Shown here: one piece after another, positions 7,357-16,844 of the stretch
Numbering within the stretch: position 1 is the stretch's first letter
How the letters are laid out: each line of letters begins with the position of its first letter
NCBI RefSeq assembly: GCF_000217815.1
Contig: NC_015707.1
Span: forward strand, 682,001-746,000
From: Pseudothermotoga thermarum DSM 5069
GTDB taxonomy: Bacteria > Thermotogota > Thermotogae > Thermotogales > DSM-5069
Direction: 5' to 3'
Length of the DNA stretch: 64,000 bases
Notes under the pieces: model-generated
Databases searched by the model: none
What the model was told of the DNA's origin: nothing
The model's input: the letters and a program-made list of their open reading frames with translations, nothing else
Position numbers and translations under genes: made by a program

Positions 7357-8372
7357 AGAATCTCCTCCAAAATAATTTTTGCAATCTGCGTGGCTGGGTT
7401 ATCTTTTTTTTCTTCTTGTCGTTGCAATCTTTGAGCTTTTTTCAAAGCAGCTAGAAGGTTATCACGGTTGCAATCTTTTTGCCTCAGCACAACAGCCCTT
7501 CCTGTTTTTTCTAGGTACATTGCGTTTTTAACTTGATGTCTTCCTGCTGAACCCTCCCACGGTATCAAAACACCTGGAACTCCAAAATACAACATTTCAC
7601 TTACAGTTAAAGCACCTGCCCTTGCAATCACCAACCTAGCTCTGCGCCACACAGATGCCATTGAATATATGTAGTCGTAAGCCAGCACGTTTTTGAACTT
7701 CGACAGTCTTTTAGTCCAATTTGAATCGCCGGTTATATGGACGAAGGTAGTTTCATGGTCTATGGAATAGATTTGTTCCATAATTGAATTTAAGAATTCG
7801 CTACCTTTGCTTCCTCCCATGACTAGAACGAAATCTTTTGCTTCATTCCATTCATCATTTTCTTTGATTCTTATTGGATTTCCAGTGACGATTACGTTTT
7901 TTCTGACAGATCGAGGAAAATACCTTACAGTTTCTTCAAATCCCACGAATATTTTCCTTGCATTTTTGCTCAAAACTTTGTTCGTCAAACCTGGTACGAT
8001 GTTTTGTTCCTGTATGAAAATGGGCTTGTGCTGCGAAAGCAAAGCTTTACCAACCGGAAACGATACATATCCACCTGTCAAAAAGCCGAAGTCACATTCT
8101 TTTGTTTCCGAAGAAATCATACTCTTAATTTTAGCAATTTTCAATAGCCTTTTTATATTCACAGGGTTGATTATCGGTCTTTTCAATCCCATTATATCAA
8201 CAACAACTCTTTTGTACTCAGGATGTTCAAGCGGTATTATCTTGTTCTCTAAACCGCGCGCTACACAAAAATAAACGACATCAATATCTTTAATTTTTAC
8301 AATGGACTCCAAAACAGCCAAAGCTGGGTAAAGATGTCCACCTGTTCCCCCTCCTGCAGCTGCTATTTTCAT
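7353..8372 (-). CDS. murG: UDP-N-acetylglucosamine--N-acetylmuramyl-(pentapeptide) pyrophosphoryl-undecaprenol GlcNAc transferase
   Basis: Peripheral membrane glycosyltransferase that converts lipid I to lipid II. 339 residues from ATG 8372, chosen because MKIAAAGGGTGGHLYPAL is the canonical MurG N-terminus with its glycine-rich lipid-facing loop and GGAGGAAGAGG precedes it; the longer frame from 8429 lies inside ftsW. The C-terminal donor-site motifs RAGALTVSEM and VLIPWEGSAGRHQ are present (in most MurG proteins the latter reads PxPxAxxxHQ). The start overlaps the ftsW stop by 4 nt. A hydrophobic patch for membrane docking is expected but cannot be proven here. Confidence 0.97.
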   Translation of the reverse strand: MKIAAAGGGTGGHLYPALAVLESIVKIKDIDVVYFCVARGLENKIIPLEHPEYKRVVVDIMGLKRPIINPVNIKRLLKIAKIKSMISSETKECDFGFLTGGYVSFPVGKALLSQHKPIFIQEQNIVPGLTNKVLSKNARKIFVGFEETVRYFPRSVRKNVIVTGNPIRIKENDEWNEAKDFVLVMGGSKGSEFLNSIMEQIYSIDHETTFVHITGDSNWTKRLSKFKNVLAYDYIYSMASVWRRARLVIARAGALTVSEMLYFGVPGVLIPWEGSAGRHQVKNAMYLEKTGRAVVLRQKDCNRDNLLAALKKAQRLQRQEEKKDNPATQIAKIILEEIL

Positions 8373-9454
8373 CTTTGTTCCTCTTCCTCCCTCCTTGTCA
8401 AAATGTTGATAACTATCCCAAAACCGCAAAGCATTGTGACCATTGAGCTTCCTCCGTAGCTGATGAACGGCAAGGTTACTCCAGTGATTGGTACAAGTCC
8501 AGTGATAACCCCAAGGTTCACCAAAACTTGAAGTAATATCAAAAAGGCATAACCTGTGATAAAAGATGTTGCAAATGTATCGGAAAGTTTTTCAATGCTC
8601 TTTAGAAGTATAAAAATCAAAATTAAAAACAACAAGGTTATACCGATTATACCAATGATACCAAATTCTTCCCCAGCAACCGCCAGAATAAAATCTGTAA
8701 CCACCGCCGGAACTGCAAGCTTGACGTTCCCAAGTCCAACACCTTTCCCAACTAGCCCTCCTTCTTTAATGGCTTGCAAAGCTTTGGCAAGTTGCTGAGG
8801 AATTTGCTCTTCAAAGAAAACTTTCAAACGCCAAAGTTGATAGTCGTGAAAAAATAGATTCATTTTTGCACAAACAAAAAGCACAACAATTGAAGAAATT
8901 ACAGTTGCAAGCACGTAAAACCCGTTTGCACCATGAGAGTAAAGTAAAAGCAAAGTCAAGGCAAACATTATGGAGGCTGTGCTCATATCTGGTTCGAGAA
9001 AAACTAAAACAACCATTGGAAAGATCAGAAGTAGCGGAATTAGAAAACCTTTGAAAAATTCTTTCATATGTTGTTTATTGTGCGAAATATAACTTGATAA
9101 AAAGATTATGAGGGCTAACTTTGCAAATTCAGAGGGTTGAAAGTTGAAAGCACCTAAGTCAATCCAACGTCTTGATCCACCAGCTGGAGAATAAAAAAAT
9201 GGCGTGAAGAGCAAGCTTATGGATAAAAGATAATAAAAGCCTGAGATTTTTTCGTGTATTTTGTAGTCTATCATGGTAGTTATCGTCATGACAAGTACAC
9301 CGATCACAAGATTTTCAATGTGCTTTTTCAAAATGTTTCTATGCAAATTTCCAAATAAAACAAGCTGAGAAGCTACATCAACACTTGATATCAAGATCAT
9401 TCCAACTACGATCAGAATAGCCACGACAAAAACAATTGACAACTGTTCCGACAA
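8369..9454 (-). CDS. ftsW: SEDS-family peptidoglycan glycosyltransferase, FtsW/RodA type
   Basis: Polytopic membrane protein of 361 residues that polymerises lipid II at the septum (FtsW) or side wall (RodA). Seen: about ten hydrophobic helices, the motif GGSRRWIDLGAFNFQPSE with the conserved WIDLG..FQPSE block, the catalytic-loop aspartate region LEPDMSTA, the KEGGLVGKGVGLG loop, AGEEFG and the C-terminal FISYGGSS. The position in a mur operon favours FtsW over RodA. It lies between murD (3 nt upstream) and murG (4-nt overlap). Confidence 0.93.
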   Translation of the reverse strand: MSEQLSIVFVVAILIVVGMILISSVDVASQLVLFGNLHRNILKKHIENLVIGVLVMTITTMIDYKIHEKISGFYYLLSISLLFTPFFYSPAGGSRRWIDLGAFNFQPSEFAKLALIIFLSSYISHNKQHMKEFFKGFLIPLLLIFPMVVLVFLEPDMSTASIMFALTLLLLYSHGANGFYVLATVISSIVVLFVCAKMNLFFHDYQLWRLKVFFEEQIPQQLAKALQAIKEGGLVGKGVGLGNVKLAVPAVVTDFILAVAGEEFGIIGIIGITLLFLILIFILLKSIEKLSDTFATSFITGYAFLILLQVLVNLGVITGLVPITGVTLPFISYGGSSMVTMLCGFGIVINILTRREEEEQR

Positions 9455-9457
9455 AAT

Positions 9458-10741
9458 TTAACCCCCCAGCAAAGATTTTACCACCCTTTCAAAATGTTCT
9501 CCCCTTTCGGTATAGTTCTTGTAAAGATCAAAACTTGCTCCTGCAGGGCTAAGTAAAACAACTTCGCCTGGTTCTGCCATTGAAAAGGCTTCTTTTACAG
9601 CTTGATCCATGTTTTCCACGATTTTGCTTTGAACATTTGCTTTTTCTATCAGGTCTTTTATCAAACTAGCCATTTCTCCAAACATTACGACTGCTTTTGC
9701 TTTTTCACAAATTTTGTTTATCAAAGGTTCATAATTTTCGTTTTTTCCTTTACCTGTTAGTATCAACACGACTTTTTTATCTTCAAAGTTTTCCAATGCT
9801 TCGATAGTTGCAGCGGCACTTGTGGATTTTGAATCGTTGTAAAAGCTAACCCCGTTGATTTCAGCAACAAATTGCATCCTGTGTTTTGGCGGGGTGAAAT
9901 CTTCCAAAAGTTTTAAAGCCTCGCTTATTTGAAATCCAATTATTCTCAGCACTTGAACTACTGCCGATAAGTTCCAAAGATTCTGCGTGGTGTACAAGTT
10001 TGCATTTGAAAATGGATAAAGTTTTCCTTCCAGCTCAATGGTTTTTTCTTGTTTGTTTGCTTTTATCCGATCAAAGCCAACCGTGTTATCGTAAGACATT
10101 GCCAGTGAGGAAAGTAAAGGATCTTGCGAGTTGTAAACTCTTATAGAAGAGAAATCGAACAATTTCAGCTTTGAGCGATAATAATGTTCAAAGCTTGGAT
10201 GCCAATCCAAATGGTTTGGCTTTATGTTAGTGATCACGCCAATATCAATCGGTAATTTTCTACTCCAAAAAAGTTGGAAGCTGCTAAGTTCAAGCACCAA
10301 GTAATCTATGTCTTTTTCCACAAGTTTTGCGATGGGATTACCTATGTTACCAAGACATTCGACACTCTTTCCAGCTTTTTTCAAAGCGTGTGTTAACATA
10401 CTGCAGGTTGTGGTTTTCCCATTGGTTCCAGTGATCCCTATTACGACTTTTGGCTTTTTCAAAGCAAGAATTACATCAAGATCTGTCAGCACTTTTTCAT
10501 CTGCTTTGGAAACGACAGGATGGTCCGGTTTAACAGACGGACTTACAACGATTCGATCAGCCCTCAAAATTGCGTCACTGTTTTGCCCTTCTTCATATTC
10601 AACACCAAGTGATTCAAGTTCCGTTTTTTCCTCTAAGTTGAGCAAACGAATTTCACTCACAAAAACATTGTGACCCAACTGTCGAAGAACTTTACACAAT
10701 TCTTTGTTGCTGATGCCATAACCCACTAGTGCATACAACAA
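9458..10741 (-). CDS. murD: UDP-N-acetylmuramoylalanine--D-glutamate ligase
   Basis: Adds D-glutamate to UDP-MurNAc-L-Ala in the cytoplasm. 427 residues with the N-terminal UDP-binding domain (ALVGYGISNKEL), P-loop ITGTNGKTTTCSML, LELSSFQLFW and NHLDWHPSFE in the ATPase domain, and NDSKSTSAAAT and LLSPAGASFDLY in the C-terminal domain, all diagnostic of MurD. The start is TTG 10741 after GGAGGAATG; an adjacent TTG one codon later is possible. First gene of the mur operon, with a promoter at 10766-10794 close upstream. Confidence 0.96.
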   Translation of the reverse strand: MLYALVGYGISNKELCKVLRQLGHNVFVSEIRLLNLEEKTELESLGVEYEEGQNSDAILRADRIVVSPSVKPDHPVVSKADEKVLTDLDVILALKKPKVVIGITGTNGKTTTCSMLTHALKKAGKSVECLGNIGNPIAKLVEKDIDYLVLELSSFQLFWSRKLPIDIGVITNIKPNHLDWHPSFEHYYRSKLKLFDFSSIRVYNSQDPLLSSLAMSYDNTVGFDRIKANKQEKTIELEGKLYPFSNANLYTTQNLWNLSAVVQVLRIIGFQISEALKLLEDFTPPKHRMQFVAEINGVSFYNDSKSTSAAATIEALENFEDKKVVLILTGKGKNENYEPLINKICEKAKAVVMFGEMASLIKDLIEKANVQSKIVENMDQAVKEAFSMAEPGEVVLLSPAGASFDLYKNYTERGEHFERVVKSLLGG

Positions 10742-10765
10742 AATATCATTCCTCCAGCAAGTTCA

Positions 10766-10794
10766 ATTATAAAATTTTCGCTCGAATGAAGCAA
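10766..10794 (-). promoter_or_regulatory. Promoter of the murD-ftsW-murG-murC operon
   Basis: On the minus strand TTGCTT (10794-10789), a 17-nt spacer, then TATAAT (10771-10766), a good sigma-70 type match. Transcription would start near 10759, only a few bases before the murD ribosome site, giving a short leader. It faces away from the aldolase promoter 42 nt further right. Confidence 0.7.
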
Positions 10795-10835
10795 CGTTCA
10801 TTTGAAAAGCTTTTCTTTCTAAATAGTTAAAAAAA

Positions 10836-10865
10836 TTGACTTTTGTTCAATCAAAAGCTTATACT
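10836..10865 (+). promoter_or_regulatory. Promoter of the KDPG aldolase gene
   Basis: TTGACT (10836-10841), 18-nt spacer, TATACT (10860-10865), followed after about 20 nt by the AAAGGAGGG ribosome site. Close to the sigma-70 consensus. No clear operator palindrome was seen around it. Confidence 0.7.
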
Positions 10866-10899
10866 ATGTGTGGATGAACAACAAAAGGAGGGAAAATTG

Positions 10900-11532
10900 A
10901 TGTTACAGGTTGTTGATAGGATCATTGAATCAGGTATTGTTGCGGTTATTCGTGCAGAGACTCCTGAAAGGGCTATAGAGATCTGTCGAGCTTGTAAAGA
11001 AGGTGGAATAGTTGCCATAGAAGTGACTTTTAGCGTTCCCCACGCAGCTGAAGTAATTTATCAACTTGACAAAGAATTTGGTAAAGAAATTCTCCTTGGA
11101 GCAGGAACGGTTCTTGATCCCTACACTGCTAAAATAGCAATCGAGGCTGGAGCGAGGTACATTATCGCACCAAATCTTTCAGAGGAAACAGCACTTCTTT
11201 GTAACAAACACAGGGTACCTTATATTCCCGGAGTTTTGACACCAACGGAAATAGTGAGAGCATTGGAATTGGGTGTGCCTTTGATGAAGCTTTTCCCAGC
11301 ATCGGCAGTCGGACCTTCTTACATTAAGGCAATACACGGTCCTCTGCCACAGGCAAAACTCATACCAACTGGCGGTGTGGAACTTGACAACGTCAAAGAA
11401 TGGATTAAAGCTGGAGCGGTGGCTGTAGGTGTCGGCGGCGGTTTAACGAAGGGAACTAGAGAGCAGATAGTAGAGACTGCCAGAAAATTTGTGCAACTCA
11501 TAGCTGAGGCAAGAAAAGAAAAGGAAACTTAA
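10900..11532 (+). CDS. eda: 2-dehydro-3-deoxyphosphogluconate (KDPG) aldolase
   Basis: Class I aldolase of the Entner-Doudoroff and uronate pathways that cleaves KDPG to pyruvate and glyceraldehyde 3-phosphate. 210 residues, TIM barrel. Seen: AVIRAETPERA at the start, AIEVTFSVPHA with the catalytic glutamate, GAGTVLDPY, LMKLFPAS with the Schiff-base lysine, and the phosphate-binding PTGGVELDNV. ATG 10900 is preceded by AAAGGAGGG; the upstream in-frame codons lie in the promoter. It has its own promoter and terminator, so it is monocistronic. A 4-hydroxy-2-oxoglutarate aldolase activity is also usual for the family. Confidence 0.93.
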   Translation: MLQVVDRIIESGIVAVIRAETPERAIEICRACKEGGIVAIEVTFSVPHAAEVIYQLDKEFGKEILLGAGTVLDPYTAKIAIEAGARYIIAPNLSEETALLCNKHRVPYIPGVLTPTEIVRALELGVPLMKLFPASAVGPSYIKAIHGPLPQAKLIPTGGVELDNVKEWIKAGAVAVGVGGGLTKGTREQIVETARKFVQLIAEARKEKET

Positions 11533-11554
11533 ATTTTGAAAAACAAAATTTTGG

Positions 11555-11584
11555 GGGCAAGACACGGTATCTTGCCCTTTTTTT
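11555..11584 (+). terminator. Rho-independent terminator after the KDPG aldolase gene
   Basis: 8-bp stem GGGCAAGA / TCTTGCCC with a 7-nt loop (11555-11577), followed by seven T residues. A textbook intrinsic terminator 22 nt after the stop codon. Confidence 0.93.
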
Positions 11585-11590
11585 GTTGGG

Positions 11591-11596
11591 TATAAT
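11591..11596 (+). promoter_or_regulatory. Probable -10 element for cinA and genes after it
   Basis: Perfect TATAAT directly after the terminator T-run and about 20 nt before the cinA start. No convincing -35 hexamer stands at 16-18 nt, because that space is taken by the terminator stem. Confidence 0.5.
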
Positions 11597-11616
11597 CTTT
11601 AAATGAGGTGGTGCTT

Positions 11617-12837
11617 TTGCAAAAAGCCGTTGTTATAAACACTGGGAGCGAGCTTGTTGAGGGACGTACTTTGAATTCAAACGCAAAATATATATGTGAG
11701 AAACTTGCAGAGAGAGGTTTTGTGGTCAAGAAGGTTCTAATGCTCGATGACGATCTTGATTTGATTTCCTCGACTGTAAGCCAAGAGCTTTTGGATAACG
11801 ATTTACTGATCATAACAGGTGGATTGGGACCAACAGAGGATGACAAAACAAGGGAAGCTGTTGCAAAAGCTTTGAATAGATCTCTTTACGTTGATCAAGA
11901 GTTAGCCAATAAAATTCTAGATAGGGTGAAAAAATATTACTCTAAAATTCCTGAGAACATCGTGAAGCAAGCAGAGGTTATAGAAGGTGCAAAAGTAATT
12001 CCAAACGAAGTGGGAACAGCTCCTGGTCAGTTGATAGAATTACCCGGCAAAAAAATCGTGATTCTACCTGGCCCGCCTCAGGAATTAATTCCAATGTTTG
12101 AAAAGATTGTAAATGATTTAAAAGCTTCTGAAGATCTCATTATAGTTGTGATGACCTTCTTTGGGATACCAGAATCAGTCATCGATGAAACAATTTCGCA
12201 GCTGGAACCTTCTAAAGAAATCAAGGTTACCACGCAGGCCACTTACGACAACGGTGTTAAAGTTAGATTGATTGCCAACAAATCTATATCTTGCAAGGTA
12301 AATGAGTTTGCAGAAAAGCTTATCAAAAAGTTTAAAGAAGCCTTTGTGGGATTCGGAGATTTAAAGCTCGAGGAAGTGGTGGTTAATTTACTCAAAGAAC
12401 GTGGTAAAAAGCTTGCGGTTGCCGAATCGTGCACAGGAGGTTTGATATCCTCAAGGATAGTTTCAGTTCCTGGTGCTTCACAAGTTTTTTTAGGAAGTGT
12501 TGTGGCTTACGATAACGACGTTAAAATAAAGGTACTTGGAGTTTCAAGTGATACTCTGAAAAAATTTGGCGCTGTTTCGCAAGAATGTGCTATGGAAATG
12601 GCTTTGGGAATAGAAAAACTAACAGGTGCAGATATATGTGTTGCGGTGACTGGAATAGCTGGTCCGACAGGTGGAACAGTTGACAAACCCGTTGGGACTG
12701 TTTATATTGCGGTAAAATACGAAAACAACTGCCAAGTTATAAGGCTTTTTTATCCGCACGAAAGAAACATTTTTCGAATGAGAATTTCTGGTCATGCACT
12801 GTTTGAAGTTGTGAAAAGGTTGAAGGGTATGATATGA
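11617..12837 (+). CDS. cinA: CinA family protein: nicotinamide mononucleotide deamidase / competence-damage protein
   Basis: About 406 residues, two-domain CinA. The N-terminal MoCF/COG1058 domain (INTGSELVEGRTLNSNAKYI, ITGGLGPTEDDKTREA, LPGPPQELIPMFE) is an ADP-ribose pyrophosphatase type domain. The C-terminal CinA domain (AVAESCTGGLISSRI, GSVVAYDNDVK, AVTGIAGPTGGT) carries the NMN amidohydrolase active site used in pyridine nucleotide recycling. The start is uncertain: GAGGTG at 11605-11610 is best placed for TTG 11617, with GTG 11608 and 11611 as alternatives. It ends 33 nt before cheA and may be cotranscribed with it, but the functional link is unclear. Confidence 0.93.
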   Translation: MQKAVVINTGSELVEGRTLNSNAKYICEKLAERGFVVKKVLMLDDDLDLISSTVSQELLDNDLLIITGGLGPTEDDKTREAVAKALNRSLYVDQELANKILDRVKKYYSKIPENIVKQAEVIEGAKVIPNEVGTAPGQLIELPGKKIVILPGPPQELIPMFEKIVNDLKASEDLIIVVMTFFGIPESVIDETISQLEPSKEIKVTTQATYDNGVKVRLIANKSISCKVNEFAEKLIKKFKEAFVGFGDLKLEEVVVNLLKERGKKLAVAESCTGGLISSRIVSVPGASQVFLGSVVAYDNDVKIKVLGVSSDTLKKFGAVSQECAMEMALGIEKLTGADICVAVTGIAGPTGGTVDKPVGTVYIAVKYENNCQVIRLFYPHERNIFRMRISGHALFEVVKRLKGMI

Positions 12838-12870
12838 TATTTTGTAGAATCCTCCCAAGGAGGAATAAAA

Positions 12871-14895
12871 ATGGTTAATGAGCAATATTTGAGTGTGTTC
12901 ATCGCTGAAAGCAAAGAATACATTCAAACTCTTAACGATAGCTTACTTGCTTTGGAAAAGGATCCAAACAACATGGAAGCTGTCAACGAAGCTTTCAGAG
13001 CTTTGCATACGCTCAAGGGAATGGCCGGAACAATGGGTTTTGATAGGATGTCAAAATTCTGTCATGTTGTTGAACAATTTTTGGACAAAGTTAGAAACAA
13101 AAAAGTAGCTTTGACTTCGGATTATCTAGATGGGTTGTTTGCCAGCATAGATATACTCGACAAGATGTTGAATTCGATTGTGAACACAGGCACGGATCAA
13201 GTTGGGGAAGCAGAAATGGAAATATTGATCAAAAGCTTCGAAAGTGCAAAAGTTACTCAAGATACCGAAAAAACCATTGAGCAAGAAGCGAAAAGTAAGA
13301 CATCGAAGGCTGAGGAAATGAACGAATTTTCAATAGAGCTATCTCCAGAAGTTTTGAACGTGATAAGAGAGGCAAAAAAACAAGGCTACAATGCCTACAA
13401 AGTAAAAGTTGTGCTTGAACAGGGGACGCAGTTTAAAGCTGTTAGAATGTTCATGGTTTTCAAGCAGATCGAAGACAACGGTGGACAGATTCTCAGCTCT
13501 TTACCATCCGTTGAGGATATAGAACAAGAAAAGTTTGATCTTGAAGTTGAATTAGTCGTTGTGACTAAGCAAGAAAAGGAAGATCTTAGAAATTCTCTGT
13601 TAGCGATATCAGAAATAGAAAAGGTGATGATAGCTGACATTTCACCAGAACAACAAGTTGAAATTGTCAAAGAACATGTGAAACCTCAGCCAACTGTTGA
13701 GGAAACAAAGCAAGCCGTTGAAGAGGAATCTAAAACTGCAAAACGTAAAAGAATTGTACAGACTGTTAGAGTCGATATAGATAAACTCGACACACTTATG
13801 AACCTCATGGGTGAGTTGGTCATTTCTCGCAGTAGAATTGCCGATACCTTGAGAAAATACAACATAAAAGAAGTTGACGAAAGTTTAGCCCAGCTAACCA
13901 GAGTAACTCTTGATCTACAAAACGTTGTGATGAAAATGAGAATGGTTCCAATCGCTTTTGTTTTCAACAGATTTCCAAGAATGGTTCGTGATTTGGCAAA
14001 ACAGTTGAACAAGGAGATAAACTTCATCATCGAAGGTGAGGAAACAGAACTTGATAGAACGTTTGTTGAAGATATAGGCGAACCGATACTCCATCTGTTG
14101 CGCAACGCCATCGACCATGGTATAGAAAGTAAGGAAGAGCGCTTGGCAAAGGGAAAACCAGCCGTTGGAACAGTTGTGCTTTCCGCAAGGCACGAGGGTA
14201 ACAACGTTGTAATAGAGGTAAAGGACGATGGAAGAGGAATAGATAGAAACGCCGTTTTGAAAAAAGCTATAGAAAAAGGTTTAATAACGGAAGCGCAAGC
14301 AGAATCTCTATCCGACGAAAAAGTTTATGAGTTTTTGTTCTTGCCAGGATTTTCGACCAAGTCTGAGGCGACGGAACTTTCTGGCAGAGGGGTTGGGATG
14401 GACGTTGTAAAGAACGTCGTAGAATCTTTAAATGGTTCAGTGAGTATACAAAGTGTCCGAGGGAAAGGAACTACTGTTACAATACGATTACCTTTAACTT
14501 TGGCAATAATACAAGCTTTGCTTGTTAAGGTTGGAAAGTACGTTTACGCGATACCTATTGCAAATATTGACAGCACTCTCAACATTGATCGCTCGCAGAT
14601 AAAGAAAATCCAGGATCGCGAGGTTACGGTGATAAGAGGTGAAATTGTTCCTATTGTGAAACTTTGGGAAGTGCTTGGTATTCCACACGAACTTCAAGAT
14701 GGCTTTTATAACACAGTTATAGTTAGATCTGGAAATAGGAAAATAGGAATAGCTGTTGACACCTTGATAGGTCAAGAAGATATCGTTATAAAATCGCTTG
14801 GCAAGATCTTCTCAGATGTGAAACTTTTCAGTGGTGGAGCAATACTTGGTGACGGTAGTATTGCTTTGATTTTGGATGTAACAAACATCGCGTAA
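12871..14895 (+). CDS. cheA: Chemotaxis sensor histidine kinase CheA
   Basis: Soluble histidine kinase of the chemoreceptor array, 674 residues with all five domains. P1 has the phosphorylated His46 in [11 protein letters not shown]; a P2 CheY-docking domain lies at about 150-270 between flexible linkers; P3 (dimerisation) starts near [18 protein letters not shown]4 has the N box [12 protein letters not shown]1 box [16 protein letters not shown] and G2 box GRGVGMDVV; the P5 CheW-like regulatory domain is at the end. ATG 12871 has an AAGGAGG site. It heads a row with cheW and cheY, so its partners are made together. Confidence 0.98.
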   Translation: MVNEQYLSVFIAESKEYIQTLNDSLLALEKDPNNMEAVNEAFRALHTLKGMAGTMGFDRMSKFCHVVEQFLDKVRNKKVALTSDYLDGLFASIDILDKMLNSIVNTGTDQVGEAEMEILIKSFESAKVTQDTEKTIEQEAKSKTSKAEEMNEFSIELSPEVLNVIREAKKQGYNAYKVKVVLEQGTQFKAVRMFMVFKQIEDNGGQILSSLPSVEDIEQEKFDLEVELVVVTKQEKEDLRNSLLAISEIEKVMIADISPEQQVEIVKEHVKPQPTVEETKQAVEEESKTAKRKRIVQTVRVDIDKLDTLMNLMGELVISRSRIADTLRKYNIKEVDESLAQLTRVTLDLQNVVMKMRMVPIAFVFNRFPRMVRDLAKQLNKEINFIIEGEETELDRTFVEDIGEPILHLLRNAIDHGIESKEERLAKGKPAVGTVVLSARHEGNNVVIEVKDDGRGIDRNAVLKKAIEKGLITEAQAESLSDEKVYEFLFLPGFSTKSEATELSGRGVGMDVVKNVVESLNGSVSIQSVRGKGTTVTIRLPLTLAIIQALLVKVGKYVYAIPIANIDSTLNIDRSQIKKIQDREVTVIRGEIVPIVKLWEVLGIPHELQDGFYNTVIVRSGNRKIGIAVDTLIGQEDIVIKSLGKIFSDVKLFSGGAILGDGSIALILDVTNIA

Positions 14896-14911
14896 TGTTG
14901 GGGGTGCTATC

Positions 14912-15361
14912 ATGGCTGAACAAAAGATTTTTGAAGTGTTTGTTTTTAGTATAGGAGATCAAGAAATGGCTTTTGATATCGAATACGTTAGCATGGTTAT
15001 TGATAAAGCAGAGATAACCCCAGTTCCAAGGTCAAAACCAACAGTTCTTGGGGTTATGAACTTGAGAGGTAGGATTGTTCCGGTTATAAGCTTGCCAAAG
15101 TTGCTTGGATTGCAAGACTCAGCGAGTGAAGAGGTGGGAAAGATAGTTGTTGTAAATTGGGAAGAAATAGAAGCAGGCTTTGCAGTTTCAAAGGTGAAGG
15201 GAGTAACAAGGTGTAGCATCGAAGAGGTTGAAAAACTGTACAAACTGGATAAGTTTGGTGAAAAATGCAAAGGTATTATCAAAAAAGGAGATGAATTGAT
15301 TGTATATCTTAGTCTTGATAAAATCTTAGAGGAATTAACAGCTGCTTATGAACATGTTTAA
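14912..15361 (+). CDS. cheW: Chemotaxis coupling protein CheW
   Basis: 149-residue adaptor that links CheA (P5) to the receptors. Single CheW SH3-like domain: FEVFVFSIGDQEMAFDIEYV at the start, PVPRSKPTVLGVMNLRGRIVPVI in the middle with the conserved NLRG loop, then the second subdomain. GGGGGTGC-type ribosome site; 16 nt after cheA and 17 nt before cheY. Confidence 0.96.
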   Translation: MAEQKIFEVFVFSIGDQEMAFDIEYVSMVIDKAEITPVPRSKPTVLGVMNLRGRIVPVISLPKLLGLQDSASEEVGKIVVVNWEEIEAGFAVSKVKGVTRCSIEEVEKLYKLDKFGEKCKGIIKKGDELIVYLSLDKILEELTAAYEHV

Positions 15362-15378
15362 CAAGGAGGGCATTGTAA

Positions 15379-15738
15379 ATGGCAAAAAGGGTTTTGATAG
15401 TTGATGATGCAGCTTTTATGAGAATGCTATTGAGGGACATAATAACTAAAGCGGGGTATGAAGTTGTTGGAGAAGCGGCAAACGGTGTGGAAGCTGTTGA
15501 AAAGTACAAGGAACTAAAACCTGATATCGTCACGATGGACATAACCATGCCGGAGATGAATGGTATAGAAGCCATAAAAAAAATTCGAGAAATTGATCCC
15601 AACGCCAAGATAATAGTTTGCAGCGCTATGGGACAGCAAGCGATGGTTATTGAGGCCATCCAAGCTGGTGCAAAGGATTTCATAGTCAAGCCTTTCCAGC
15701 ACTCTCGTGTGATTGAAGCGCTTCAAAAAGTTGGTTAA
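15379..15738 (+). CDS. cheY: Chemotaxis response regulator CheY
   Basis: Single receiver domain of 119 residues that carries the signal from CheA to the flagellar switch. Phospho-acceptor Asp54 (VTMDITMPEM), acidic pocket Asp9/Asp10 (LIVDDA), Ser82 (CSAMG) and Lys104 (IVKPF) are all present. No output domain. AAGGAGG site before ATG 15379. It probably binds FliM, and CheC (encoded downstream at 23628) is its likely phosphatase. Confidence 0.97.
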   Translation: MAKRVLIVDDAAFMRMLLRDIITKAGYEVVGEAANGVEAVEKYKELKPDIVTMDITMPEMNGIEAIKKIREIDPNAKIIVCSAMGQQAMVIEAIQAGAKDFIVKPFQHSRVIEALQKVG

Positions 15739-15744
15739 ACCGAG

Positions 15745-16086
15745 GTGGGGATTATAGGAGCGCTCTTTTTTCAAGTTCTTTTGGCTTTTCTTCTTTTGAT
15801 CGGTTTTCTTGCGTTCGTTTATTTTTTTGTCCGACGAAAAACGATATCTTTTGGGAAAAATATCCGTGTTGTTGAGAGATTTTACCTTGATAGATCTACC
15901 TCGATTGTTTTGGTTAGACTGATGGATGACTATTATTTTATCCTTGTAACTCCTTCTGGTGCAACTGTTTTGAAAAAGTTGACAGAGGAAGAAATGGGTT
16001 CTTTGGAACAAGCCAAAGAATCTTCTTTCTCCGAGATCTTCTTCAAGCACATAGCGCGAAAAAGCAAGAAAGGTGAAAATCAGTGA
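15745..16086 (+). CDS. fliO: FliO/FliZ-like flagellar export component
   Basis: 113 residues: one N-terminal membrane helix (LFFQVLLAFLLLIGFLAFVYFF) followed by a small cytoplasmic domain (RVVERFYLDRSTSIVLVRLMDDYYFILVT, split here into its recognisable pattern of FliO family strands). FliO helps assemble the FliP ring of the export gate, which fits its place just before fliP, with which it overlaps by 4 nt. The start is unclear: GTG 15745 gives the full helix but lies inside the only ribosome-like stretch (GAGGTGGGG 15742-15750), so translation may instead begin at ATT 15751 or ATA 15754. Confidence 0.8.
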   Translation: MGIIGALFFQVLLAFLLLIGFLAFVYFFVRRKTISFGKNIRVVERFYLDRSTSIVLVRLMDDYYFILVTPSGATVLKKLTEEEMGSLEQAKESSFSEIFFKHIARKSKKGENQ

Positions 16087-16841
16087 GAAAGCTGTTGTTA
16101 TCCTTGCTTTTGGTGCTCTTTCTCACGACTGGTTTCCCGCAAGAGGAAATTCCATTTCCTTCGATCAGGATAGGTATATCACCCGCAGAAAGCCCGCGAG
16201 ATCTTGTTACAACGTTGGAAATACTTCTTATATTGACAGTTTTAGCTCTTGCGCCGAGTATTCTTGTTTTGTTCACATCTTTTACAAGGATAATAGTTGT
16301 CTTTTCGTTTTTGAGGAATGCCCTCGGTACGCGACAAACTCCTCCGGCGCAAGTTTTAGTTGGATTGGCTCTTTTTCTGACTTTTTTGATAATGCAGCCA
16401 GTTTGGAATGACATTTACAACAATGCTTTACAACCCTACATGAACGGGCAGATAGGTTATCAAGAGATGTTCTCCAGGATTATGAATCGAGTGAGGATTT
16501 TCATGATAAATGAACTTAAAAATCATCACAACGAAGGAAAAGTTTTTTTGCTTGCATCGTCTGTTGGACAAAAATTTGACAAATTGGAAGACGCTCCGAA
16601 CAGCATTTTGATTCCAGCTTTTGTTCTTGGAGAACTTGAGCTTGGTTTTAAGATGGGAATGCTGTTGTACATACCGTTCATAGTCATAGACATGGTTGTT
16701 TCGAGCATTCTTCTGGCCATGGGTATGATAATGATTCCACCTGTTTTGATATCTCTTCCCTTCAAGGTATTACTCTTTGTAGCGGTGAACGGTTGGGACC
16801 TTTTGATATCCGGATTGATAAAAAGCTTTGCGGGAGGATGA
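16083..16841 (+). CDS. fliP: Flagellar type III export gate protein FliP
   Basis: 252 residues with a cleavable signal peptide (RKLLLSLLLVLFLTTGFPQE) and four membrane segments, forming the pentameric export gate core. Hallmarks seen: LTVLALAPSILVLFTSFTRI, FSFLRNALGTRQTPPAQVL, and the C-terminal IPFIVIDMVVSSILLAMGM. The start is GTG 16083, overlapping the fliO stop. fliQ follows after 3 nt. Confidence 0.97.
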   Translation: MRKLLLSLLLVLFLTTGFPQEEIPFPSIRIGISPAESPRDLVTTLEILLILTVLALAPSILVLFTSFTRIIVVFSFLRNALGTRQTPPAQVLVGLALFLTFLIMQPVWNDIYNNALQPYMNGQIGYQEMFSRIMNRVRIFMINELKNHHNEGKVFLLASSVGQKFDKLEDAPNSILIPAFVLGELELGFKMGMLLYIPFIVIDMVVSSILLAMGMIMIPPVLISLPFKVLLFVAVNGWDLLISGLIKSFAGG

Positions 16842-16844
16842 ACT

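Noticed and set aside
6022-10741. Complete division and cell wall cluster
   Set aside because: Only murD, ftsW, murG and murC are present; mraY, murE, murF and ftsZ are not in the window.
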